Shown here: piece by piece, positions 1 to 6,842 of the stretch
Layout of the letters: the number at the start of each line of letters is the position of its first letter
How positions within the stretch are numbered: the stretch's first letter is position 1
NCBI GenBank assembly: GCA_945892755.1
Contig: CAMDDO010000025.1
Location: 1-38,504, forward strand
Direction of reading: 5' to 3'
Source: Rhizobium sp. Q54
GTDB lineage: Bacteria > Pseudomonadota > Alphaproteobacteria > UBA828
DNA: 38,504 nucleotides
Notes under the pieces: model-generated
Told to the model about the DNA's origin: nothing
Seen by the model: the letters and a program-made list of their open reading frames with translations, nothing else
The model's database searches: none
Translations under genes and position numbers: made by a program

Positions 1-438
1 CTTGGGCAGGAGAGCCGCCGCGAGGTCGGCGAGCTGCTCGGGCTTCTCGATGTCGAAGTGCTTGGTCGCATCGGGGAAGTGCTTGATTGCGTAGCTCGCC
101 GCATCGGCGATGATTTTGCTTTTTATCTCGGGCGCAATGCTCGAGCCGACCAGTGCTGCCTTGTGCTTCTCGTAGCCGGCGCGGAGCCCGTTGGCCAAGC
201 CGGTGCGGATCCGCTCGGCCATCGCGTCGTCGACGCGCACGCCGGCCCATTTGCTGACGAGCCTCACGAGCCAGGCCACGCCCAGCGTCGCCGCCGACAG
301 CGCGGCGTAGACGAAGTAGTCGACGATCGGCGTGAAATCGACGACGGTCGGCGGCGACGCCTCCGCGGCGAACGTGAGCGCGGGCAAGAGCACGACAACG
401 CTGAGAGTGAGGCAAGGAACGAGCAGCTGTCGAAGCAT
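1..438 (-). CDS. Phage holin-like membrane protein (3' end outside window)
   Basis: The reading frame is open from an ATG at 438 to the left edge, giving the first 146 residues; the stop lies outside the window. A strong AAAGGAG ribosome-binding site sits just upstream of the ATG. The N-terminus is hydrophobic (signal peptide or first membrane helix, about residues 1-23). A second hydrophobic segment follows at about 38-58 (YFVYAALSAATLGVAWLV), and then a charged, helical C-terminal part containing RAGYEKHKAAL and KSKIIADAASYAIKHF. This layout resembles LLH-type phage holins, which form inner-membrane holes during lysis. That assignment rests on architecture and on the phage-type genes upstream (510-2202), not on a diagnostic motif. 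A terminator lies between this gene and the upstream genes, so it may depend on readthrough. It could equally be another small prophage membrane protein. Confidence 0.55.
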   Translation of the reverse strand, partial: MLRQLLVPCLTLSVVVLLPALTFAAEASPPTVVDFTPIVDYFVYAALSAATLGVAWLVRLVSKWAGVRVDDAMAERIRTGLANGLRAGYEKHKAALVGSSIAPEIKSKIIADAASYAIKHFPDATKHFDIEKPEQLADLAAALLPK

Positions 439-454
439 CGGTGTCTCCTTTCTG

Positions 455-485
455 AAAACAAAAAAAAGCCGGCGCAGAGGCCGGC
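455..485 (-). terminator. Rho-independent terminator on the minus strand
   Basis: Read on the minus strand, a 6-bp GC stem (GCCGGC at 480-485 pairing with 468-473) with a 6-nt loop is followed by a T-rich tract of eight Ts, then GTTTT. It lies 25 bases after the stop of the 103-residue gene and 17 bases before the start of the holin-like gene. It should therefore end or attenuate the upstream phage-type transcript. Confidence 0.75.
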
Positions 486-509
486 CTGGGTGAATCGGGA
501 TTGGACGCC

Positions 510-821
510 TTATGGCGGCACGACGTTCTTCTTACGCACGAAGAAGCGGCCTTGCTCGGCGCCCTTGGGGCTGTCGGTCTCCCAGCGGAATTCGTAGGCG
601 CCTTCGACGGTCAAGAGATCGACCAGGCAGTAGAAGCTCCCGAGCGAAACCCTGACGATCGGGGTGTAGGCCGGCGCCGAGCCGGCGAACTCGACGGAGG
701 TGGCGCCGGGCGGATCGACGATCAGCTTGATCGAGCCCGGGTCGACGAGGTTGCCGTCGTAGTCCTTCACCTTGACCGGCAGGCGCGGCACGTCGCCGAT
801 GTCGAAGGTCTGCGTCGGCAT
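510..821 (-). CDS. Small phage-type structural protein (103 aa)
   Basis: The protein has 103 residues and begins with an ATG that overlaps the stop of the upstream repeat gene by one base (TGATG), so translation is probably coupled. The composition is beta-rich: PRLPVKVKDYDGN, SIKLIVDPPG, VRVSLGSFYCLVDL and YEFRWETDS alternate as short strands, suggesting an immunoglobulin-like or carboxypeptidase-regulatory-like sandwich. Such small domains are common among phage head-tail and tail-decoration proteins. I do not recognise a specific family. The phage assignment comes from its place in a tightly packed minus-strand run between the Ala-repeat protein and the holin-like gene. There is no signal peptide or membrane segment. 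A terminator follows at 455-485. Confidence 0.6.
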   Translation of the reverse strand: MPTQTFDIGDVPRLPVKVKDYDGNLVDPGSIKLIVDPPGATSVEFAGSAPAYTPIVRVSLGSFYCLVDLLTVEGAYEFRWETDSPKGAEQGRFFVRKKNVVPP

Positions 822-2032
822 CAGGTCTTCTCCACCGAGATCTCGATCGTGATGACGCGCGCCGGCTCTATCGCGAGGCGCGCGGTCTCGCCCGGCGTCC
901 CAAGCTCGATCACCGGCGCCGAGGGCAGCGCTGCGAAGATCCGCGCGAGCGCCTCCGGGCTGATCTCGAAGCCGAGCGCGATCGCATCGAGCAGCACGAG
1001 CTGAGCCGGCCGCGCCGCCGCCGCGGCAATTTCGACGAGGACGCCCGCGAGCTCGCTGCCGCCATCGGCCCGCGCCGCGATGACGAGCGCAGGCAGAACA
1101 ATGAGATCGGCGCCGGAGTCGAGCTTGGCGGCGGTAAAGGCGAGCGCGAGGGGTACGGCGCCGAGCGCCGCCGTGGCATCGAGAGCGGCGAAGCCGACCA
1201 GCGTGTGGCCGGCCAAGATATCGGCCAGGGCGCCGAGCTGCGCCGCCCCAACCAGCGTGTGGCCGGCCGCGAGCTCGGCCGAAGCCTCCAGCGCGGCGAA
1301 ACCGACCAGCGCGTGGCTCGCAGCCGCCTCACCGGCGCCGTCTAACACCATGGCGGCAACCAGGGCGTGGCTCACCTGCATCTCGGCCGCGGCATCGAGA
1401 GCCGCCGCCGCGACCAGCGTGATCGAAGCCCCGACCACGCCGGCGGCATCGAGCGTCGCCGTACCAAACGCGGTGGTGAACGTCGGCCCGGCGAGCTCGG
1501 CCGCGCCATCGAGCGCAGCGGACGCGACCAGCAGGCTGTTGGCGGAGAGCTCGCCGGCGGCGTCGAGCGCCATCGAGACCGACGCCACGACCACCATGGC
1601 TCCCGCCGTCTCCGCCGCCGCATCGAGCTGCGCCGTGGTAACCAGTGTGCCGCTCGCGCCGAGCTCGGCCTGGGCTTCGAGGGTCGCATTGCCGAACGCT
1701 GTGGTCAGCGTCAGGCTGGCGAGATCGGCTGCGCCGTCGAGCGCCACCGAGGCGACCAGCGCCGACGCCGCCCCGAGCGCGGTCTCGGCGTCCAGCATAC
1801 CGGCGACCACGAGCGCCGGGGTGGCGTCGCCGCCCTCGGCCTCGGCCTCGAGCGCGCCGGCGACGATGAGCGCCGGGGCAACGCCCATCTCGCCGGCGGC
1901 GTCGAGCGCGGCGGAGGTGAACGCGGTTGACAGCGCGGCGACCGAAAACCCGGCGTGGGCGTCGAGCGCAGCGGCGACAAGAACGGGAACAATGCCGGGC
2001 GGCACATAGCGTGCGAGGTAGTAACGGCTCAC
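821..2032 (-). CDS. Alanine-rich tandem-repeat protein, probable phage tail/structural protein
   Basis: I chose the GTG at 2032 because it overlaps the upstream 57-residue gene's TGA (GTGA), giving 403 residues; the frame stays open further upstream but without phage-like sequence. After a short N-terminus (SRYYLARYVPPG), about 17 imperfect repeats of 18-20 residues run from about residue 21 to 335. The consensus is close to ALDAAAELGASHALVGFA, alternating with a TLTTAFGNA-type variant. A non-repetitive C-terminal domain follows (AQLVLLDAIALGF, then ALARIFAALPSAPVIELG). The regular repeat suggests a fibre or solenoid. Similar low-complexity Ala repeats occur in phage tail-fibre and neck-type proteins, but function is not shown. 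Because codons are strongly GC-biased, every other frame here is also open for long stretches; those are shadows. Confidence 0.6.
   Translation of the reverse strand: MSRYYLARYVPPGIVPVLVAAALDAHAGFSVAALSTAFTSAALDAAGEMGVAPALIVAGALEAEAEGGDATPALVVAGMLDAETALGAASALVASVALDGAADLASLTLTTAFGNATLEAQAELGASGTLVTTAQLDAAAETAGAMVVVASVSMALDAAGELSANSLLVASAALDGAAELAGPTFTTAFGTATLDAAGVVGASITLVAAAALDAAAEMQVSHALVAAMVLDGAGEAAASHALVGFAALEASAELAAGHTLVGAAQLGALADILAGHTLVGFAALDATAALGAVPLALAFTAAKLDSGADLIVLPALVIAARADGGSELAGVLVEIAAAAARPAQLVLLDAIALGFEISPEALARIFAALPSAPVIELGTPGETARLAIEPARVITIEISVEKT
1030..1972 (-). repeat. About 17 tandem 54-60 bp repeats inside the Ala-rich gene
   Basis: The DNA repeats underlying the 18-20 residue protein repeat are imperfect. 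Recurring blocks read on the plus strand are GCGTGGCTC or GTGTGGCCGGCC followed by gcc-rich runs ending in GGCATCGAG. Some copies are near-identical neighbours (around 1195-1300), which suggests expansion by unequal recombination or slippage. Copy boundaries are approximate. Confidence 0.65.
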
Positions 2033-2202
2033 GGCACCACGCCGTAGAGCACGGCGTCTTTTATGCGGTCCGTCGCGTTGGTGATGTTCGACTGGCCTCG
2101 CATTGCGAGGCGTGCCCCCTTCGGGATTGATACGGGGAGCGGGTAGGACGCCGGGCTTATGTTGTTGTCCAGCGCGGTCGATACCCCAGGCAGATCGGTC
2201 AC
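2029..2202 (-). CDS. Small phage-type protein, possibly 5'-truncated (57 aa)
   Basis: A GTG-started frame of 57 residues ends with a TGA that overlaps the next gene's GTG. It reads as ordinary protein (DNNISPASYPLPVSI, then RLAMRGQSNITNATDRIKD), unlike the surrounding shadow frames. The frame is open a further 15 codons upstream (KPAFLGAAAAERAI) to a TAG at about 2248, and the true start may have been lost. I do not recognise the family. Its coupling to the Ala-repeat gene supports membership of the same phage operon. It probably marks the left side of a deletion, because no further phage gene is seen until the capsid fragment beyond 3143. Confidence 0.45.
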   Translation of the reverse strand: MTDLPGVSTALDNNISPASYPLPVSIPKGARLAMRGQSNITNATDRIKDAVLYGVVP

Positions 2203-2351
2203 GATCGCGCGCTCGGCAGCAGCCGCGCCTAGAAAAGCCGGTTTCTAGGGTTTCTTCATGTCGCCACGGAGCTGAGGACATCAGGCGCGCAAATCAAGCT
2301 GTTCACCATTGTCCCTTGCCCCCAAAGAAGTGGGATCAAGTTACCGCCCAC

Positions 2352-2882
2352 TCACGCCTCGCCGCGGGCCGGATAGTCCTTCTCGATGATGAAGTCGAGC
2401 GCCTTGAGGAGCTCGCCGAAGTTGGGCCGGGCGAATGGCATGGTGTTGACCGAGGAGGCGTAGAGCGTGCCGTCCGGCTTGACCAGGAATACACCGGGCT
2501 CGGCGAACAGGGGCGGCTCCTCGACCCCAGCCGAGGTCTTGCCCCGGCTCGTCGAGATGAAAAGCCCCCACTCGCGCGCCTTGTCGATCGTCAGGCCGTA
2601 GCCGATTGGCACCTTCTCAAGGCCCCATTTCTCCTTGCTTTCGCGCGCACGTGCCTCGCTGTCGGTGCTGACGGCGATGACGTCCACGCCTTTGCCCTGG
2701 AATTCGTCGAGCTTGCGGTCCAGGTCGCGCAGGTAGGTCGAGCAGATGGGGCAATGAAGCCCGCGATAGACAACGATCATCGAGAACGTTTCGGGCTTTC
2801 GGTCGCTGAGCTTCCAGGTGCTCCCGGCGAGGGTCTTGACCTCGAGGTCGGGTACGGGCTTGCGGGGCTTGATCGCGGTCAC
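2352..2882 (-). CDS. Peroxiredoxin-like (AhpC/TSA-type) protein
   Basis: The protein has 176 residues and a thioredoxin-fold peroxiredoxin layout. An N-terminal strand and loop (PVPDLEVKTLAGSTWKLSD) lead to the catalytic segment YRGLHCPIC, with Cys44 as the likely peroxidatic Cys and Cys47 three residues on. VDVIAVSTDSEARA, a cis-Pro-like region and FLVKPDGTLY follow near residue 135. The family reduces peroxides using thioredoxin-like donors; here the CxxC could also act as a disulfide pair. The start is GTG at 2882 with GAGGAGA five bases upstream; the ATG two bases further upstream runs straight into a stop. It is cytoplasmic, with no signal peptide. It lies between remnants of phage genes and looks like an intact host or cargo gene. 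A specific subfamily cannot be named. Confidence 0.85.
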   Translation of the reverse strand: MTAIKPRKPVPDLEVKTLAGSTWKLSDRKPETFSMIVVYRGLHCPICSTYLRDLDRKLDEFQGKGVDVIAVSTDSEARARESKEKWGLEKVPIGYGLTIDKAREWGLFISTSRGKTSAGVEEPPLFAEPGVFLVKPDGTLYASSVNTMPFARPNFGELLKALDFIIEKDYPARGEA

Positions 2883-3142
2883 ATCACTCTCCTCTTTATG
2901 TCCTCAGGGCGATCGAATGGCGACGGTCCATCGCGTTCGGCTCGGACTCGTAACAAGTAGCTGAGAGCGGGAGCGGGGTGAAGGCTGGTGAGGAGGTTGG
3001 CGGCGGGCTTGTCTTAACGTGACGCAGCGGCAGGTTGGGCGAATCCTCTTCCTGACATTCGGCGTGCAGCGATCTTCGAATCCCGAGGGACCGGCTCGTG
3101 TTCGATCCGGCGAACTTCGCCGGCGACGCACACGCCCCGACC

Positions 3143-3955
3143 TTAGTTGCTCGAGAAGATCCTGACCGCGAGCCGCGGCCGCTTGTTGATCGGCAGGATC
3201 GAGGCCTCGGTCTTGACCTCGATGGCGCTGCCGTCGGGCCGGGCGAGTTGCCGGGCGTAGATCGGCAGGCCGACCGTGTTAACGGTCTCGATCAGGTTGG
3301 CCGGCGCGCCATGGGTCACGAACGTGTCGATCGTGCCGAGCGGAAAGGCGACGCCGTCGCCGGCCGGCACCAGCGTCTCGGTCGCCCCGGTCGAGAGCGT
3401 GACCGTGGCGTTGTACTCCTCGAACACGATGCCGGCGAAGGGGAAGCGCCGGCGGGTGTCCTCGCGCAGCGGCTGCGCGCCGGTCGAGGTGAAGTACTTG
3501 TAGGCGTCCTCGACCTTGGCGTGGCCGATCAGCTTGTCGAAGAACTCCGGGCTCACCATGGCGAGAACGCCCGACATGGATTCGCCCTTGAGCTCGGTCT
3601 CCACTTTCCGCAGCACCTCGCGCACCTTGGCTTGAACATTCGTACCGGCGGTGCCGAGCACGAAGTCGGTCGCCTGCTGGGCCAGGCCGAACTCGGTGAA
3701 GTAGTTGTAGAGCGTGGTTCCGGCGCCGTCCTTGACGATGCCGCGGAGCGCGTTGACCTCCATGTATTCGCGCGTCTGGGCGTGCTTCACCCGCATGCGG
3801 GTGAGCTTGCGCTCCATGGTGGTGGCGAGCGGGTCGGCGGCGTCCGCGACCCCGAAGGCGCGCACGCCCTGGATGTCCTGGGGCGTGATGACATCGTCGT
3901 GCGGGATCCAGGGCAAGGTGAACGAGCGCATCGAGCGCGTGTCGCGGTTGGCGAA
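3143..3955 (-). pseudogene. Phage major capsid protein E, 5'-truncated
   Basis: From about 3955 to the stop at 3143 the frame encodes some 270 residues typical of the major capsid protein E family (lambda gpE-like). They include RSFTLPWIPHDDVITPQDIQ, QGVRAFG, a conserved centre (GTTLYNYFTEFG), SPEFFDKLIGH, EDTRRRFPFAGIVFEEYN, and the C-terminal PLYARQ-type segment (here GLPIYARQLARPDG). Full-length members carry about 70-80 further N-terminal residues; these are missing. The open frame continues upstream to 4084 with unrelated, basic sequence, so any protein made would start abnormally. No scaffold, protease, portal or terminase gene is present. I read it as a prophage remnant broken at the junction near 3955-3980. 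Confidence 0.8.
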
Positions 3956-4321
3956 GCGACGCGAGAACAACCCGGATCCACTACTGCGCCGTTCCGATGC
4001 TCGTGCATCGCAACGGCGTACCGAGTGGTCCAAAATCCCTCGTGATTTCAGCGTCACGGTTCGACGCCAGAGCCTCTCGCCCATCCGAGCAAGTTTCCAA
4101 AAGTACGGATATTTCGGGCCGAATAGTTACGTAAAGTCAGCGGCTTAAGAATCCGTACTGATTTGGCGCAGTCCAGAGCTTTGGAGAAAACGGCCCGGAG
4201 AGAGGCAAATCCGGGCTCCGGCGCGAGTGGCTCGGTCATGAGCATTGCGGCGTGAACCGCGCGGACACTGGGGTTTCCCGAGGCGACGAACGGCGTCGGA
4301 GAAATTGCGACGCAGGGAAAC
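3956..4321. other. Junction region between capsid fragment and tRNA-Ser
   Basis: About 365 bases without a supportable gene. Open frames exist on both strands but none gives recognisable protein. The sequence is less GC-biased than its neighbours around 4100-4150 (several AT-rich stretches), consistent with foreign or junction DNA. I see no integrase and no clear duplicate of the tRNA 3' end. Confidence 0.5.
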
Positions 4322-4411
4322 TGGCGGAGGGGGTGGGATTCGAACCCACGGTACGCTTACACGTACAACGGTTTTCGAGACCGCCCCGATCGACCACTCT
4401 GGCACCCCTCC
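4322..4411 (-). tRNA. tRNA-Ser (anticodon CGA)
   Basis: Read on the minus strand it folds as a class II tRNA. The acceptor stem GGAGGGG (from 4411) pairs with CCCCTCC. The anticodon loop is CTCGAAA with anticodon CGA (codon UCG). The long variable arm is typical of serine tRNAs, the T arm is GTGGG-TTCGAAT-CCCAC, and the 3' CCA is encoded. It borders the prophage remnant; serine tRNAs are common integration sites. Confidence 0.95.
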
Positions 4412-4530
4412 GCACCGACGGGCCCCCGGTCTTGGGGAACGCCTCTTTACCTCACCGACCGAACCTGCCGCAAGCGCGGCGGTCGGCCATCGAGCATGAC
4501 ACGTGGCAGAACTTGGGGCGCGGCCGATCA

Positions 4531-4761
4531 GCAAGCCGCCGCGGCGACCGGCTTGCCGGGCTTCTCGGCGTCTCGCGGCGCACTGTCTACCGAGACATCG
4601 AGGACCTCTCGCGGGCCGGCGTGCCGATCGAAGGGGAGGCTGGGGTCGGTTTTCGCTTGAGCACGGGTTATCGAGTTCCCCCGCTGATGTTCTCGCCCGA
4701 CGAAATCCAAGCCCTCGTTCTCGGCGCTCGGCCGATTCAACTTGGTCGGAACATGCTCTAG
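4531..4761 (+). pseudogene. Fragment of a WYL/YafY-type HTH regulator
   Basis: About 75 codons match the N-terminal winged-helix part of the YafY-like WYL family. The helix-turn-helix reads DRLAGLLGVSRRTVYRDIEDL, and then the linker has VPIEGEAGVGF, VPPLMFSPDEIQALVLGAR. Full proteins are about 230 residues. Here the frame ends at a TAG at 4761, right after the linker, and the WYL domain is absent. The 5' end is also disturbed: the ATG at about 4497 is in another frame. It overlaps the end of the permease gene on the other strand by a few bases. I interpret it as a dead remnant rather than a functional short regulator. Confidence 0.65.
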
Positions 4762-6842
4762 CTCCCGCGCCGCTCTCGGAGTGTGAGCACCGCGCCGAGT
4801 ATCACGACACCGAACACGATGTCGCGCACAGCGATCGGCACTTGCGAGCCCGTCACCAGCGTGCCGAGCGCGGTCAAGAGCAGCGCACCGCCGAGCATGC
4901 CCATATAGTGGCCGCGTCCGCCGGTCGCCAGCGTGCCGCCGACCAAGACCACCGCGATGGTCGGCAGCAGCAGGGGCAAACCCATCGAGAGAAAGGAGAT
5001 GCCGCTGAACCCGGTCATCAGCACACCGGCAAGCGCCGAGCAGAAGCCGCTTAGCATATAAACCGCCAAGAGCGTCATATCGACCCGCGTGCCGGAAAGC
5101 TTGGCGACGCGCTGCGAGTTACCGACCGCGAAAATCCGCCGGCCGAAGCTCGTGCGATGCAGGACGACCACCGAGACGATCGCGATCAAGATGATCGACC
5201 AGGTGACCGGCGCGAAGCCGAGCCAACGCTCGTTGAACAACCATTGCAGAGCGGGCGGCGATTTGCCGGTCGGGATGCCGCCGGTATAGAGCAGAGCCAA
5301 GCCCTGCATGATGCCGTTGGTTGCGAGCGTCACCACGATCGAGGGCATGCCGAACAAGACGATGCCGAGCCCGTTGACGAGCCCAACCACCAAGCCGAAG
5401 CCGAGCACCATGGGGATCGCCCAATAGGCCGGCCCATCGGCGCCATTCGCGACCGCCGCGAGCACGACGCCCGAAAAGGCGAGCGTATGCGGCACGGAGA
5501 GATCGAGCCCGCCGGTCAGCACGACGGCGCCTTGGCCGAGCGCAAGCACCGTGTAGAACAGCGCCAGCGTCAAGAGCGCGTTGAAATAGTGCGGGCTCCA
5601 CGATTCACCGCCGATCACCGCCAACACCAGAATGTAGACCACGACGAACAAGACCCAGGCCGGCAGCATGAGCCGAAGCGTCTCCCAATTGATCGTCGTC
5701 CATTGACGCAGCGCCGACCCTTTCAACTCATCGTTGGGGCGCAGGGCCCAATCCGGCTGCAGTTTGGCGCGGTGTTCCCTGGCTCCCGGCATGAAGACCG
5801 GCAGGCTGCGATTGCTGAGGCCGGTCAGTTTGAGGCGGGCGACACGAATATATTCGGCGAACGCCGAATCGCGCCCGACGGTCGCACCGATCACGGCCAG
5901 GATCAGCACGATGCTCTCGACAATCGGTGAATAGCTCGAATTGACATCGAGCACCAAAAGCACGTTGACGATCAGGGTCAATGTGAAAGCGGCGAACGCG
6001 GTGCCAAGGCAGCCGCCGCTGCCGCCGCCAATGCGCGTGCCGCCGAGAATGGTCGCGGCAAAGATCAGCAGCAACATGTCCTTGCCGACGAGGGCATCGC
6101 CCGAGCCGGTTTGCGCGGTCAGGAACACGCCGCCCGCGCCATAGAAGACGCCCGACAGCGTATAGCCATAGAATTTGGTCCAGTCGGCCGGAATGCCGTT
6201 CGAGAAGGCGGCGTCTTCGTTTGAGCCGACCGCGTAGAGCGCGGTGCCGAAGCGCGTGCGCTTGATCAGCAGCCAAACGCCCAACGCCAACAAAATGAAG
6301 AGGAGGGCGGCCGGAAAGCCGCCCGGAATCACGTCGCCAATGAAGAAGGAAGAAAAGCCCGCCGGCACATAGCCGCCCGGGTCGGGCATGATCAAAAGGT
6401 TGAGCCCCAGGATGATGAACATCGAGGCGAGCGTCACCACCACCGGCTGGAGGCGCATGAAGGCGATGAAGAAGCCGTTGAACGCCCCGACGCAGGCGCC
6501 GATGCCGAGACCGGCGAACACCATGCCGATCTGACTGCCCGGCGAATCGCCCGTGTAGGAGGCCATCACGACATTGACCAGCGAGAGCGCGGCGCCGGCC
6601 GACAGATCGAAGCCGCCAAGCAGGAAAACGATGGTCTGTCCCATGGCCGCCAGAATGAGGGGGCCGGTGTTCGCGGTCAGGAAGCTGATCTCGAAATAGC
6701 TGACAGGGCCTTCGTTCAACGTATCGAGAAAGACAAACATCGCGACAAAGCTGAGCACCGCGACCACGAGTCCGCGCCGACGTCCGATTTGGCGAACCCA
6801 ATCGGATCTGGGCAGATGGAGTGTCTCGCTCAGGCTAATCAT
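4758..6842 (-). CDS. ABC importer permease, tandem fusion of two ribose-type permeases
   Basis: The protein has 694 residues and contains two complete BPD_transp_2 (RbsC/branched-chain-type) permease units, roughly residues 25-335 and 380-690, joined by a cytoplasmic linker rich in charged residues (GAREHRAKLQPDW). Each half carries the family's loop: LLGGFDLSAGAALSLVN in the first and LTGGLDLSVPHTLAFSG in the second, plus about 8-10 membrane helices. Most relatives are single units of about 320 residues that dimerise; here the dimer is covalently linked. The start (ATG at 6842, or GTG at 6845) overlaps the stop of the ATPase gene, so the two are translationally coupled. It should form an inner-membrane channel for the solute brought by the 8472-9611 binding protein. 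The substrate cannot be read from the sequence. Confidence 0.9.
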   Translation of the reverse strand: MISLSETLHLPRSDWVRQIGRRRGLVVAVLSFVAMFVFLDTLNEGPVSYFEISFLTANTGPLILAAMGQTIVFLLGGFDLSAGAALSLVNVVMASYTGDSPGSQIGMVFAGLGIGACVGAFNGFFIAFMRLQPVVVTLASMFIILGLNLLIMPDPGGYVPAGFSSFFIGDVIPGGFPAALLFILLALGVWLLIKRTRFGTALYAVGSNEDAAFSNGIPADWTKFYGYTLSGVFYGAGGVFLTAQTGSGDALVGKDMLLLIFAATILGGTRIGGGSGGCLGTAFAAFTLTLIVNVLLVLDVNSSYSPIVESIVLILAVIGATVGRDSAFAEYIRVARLKLTGLSNRSLPVFMPGAREHRAKLQPDWALRPNDELKGSALRQWTTINWETLRLMLPAWVLFVVVYILVLAVIGGESWSPHYFNALLTLALFYTVLALGQGAVVLTGGLDLSVPHTLAFSGVVLAAVANGADGPAYWAIPMVLGFGLVVGLVNGLGIVLFGMPSIVVTLATNGIMQGLALLYTGGIPTGKSPPALQWLFNERWLGFAPVTWSIILIAIVSVVVLHRTSFGRRIFAVGNSQRVAKLSGTRVDMTLLAVYMLSGFCSALAGVLMTGFSGISFLSMGLPLLLPTIAVVLVGGTLATGGRGHYMGMLGGALLLTALGTLVTGSQVPIAVRDIVFGVVILGAVLTLRERRGS

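Noticed and set aside
1080-2009. Long plus-strand frames opposite the Ala-repeat gene (up to 309 codons)
   Set aside because: The composition is dominated by Ser/Ala/Arg from the complementary repeat codons. The minus-strand frame has the coupled start and stop signals, so the others are shadows.
3072-3105. T-arm-like TTCGAATCCC, considered as an attachment-site copy of the tRNA end
   Set aside because: Only ten bases match and the neighbouring stem does not pair. That is too short to call an attachment repeat.
3107-3123. CCGGCGAA/TTCGCCGG inverted repeat with a one-base centre
   Set aside because: The loop is too tight for a terminator and there is no T run. It is most likely a chance palindrome next to the capsid stop.
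4245-4534. Open frames on both strands across the tRNA (one reading GGGIRTHG, one GFEPT)
   Set aside because: These are the well-known spurious translations of the T arm and variable arm of tRNA genes. The tRNA-Ser structure explains the sequence fully.
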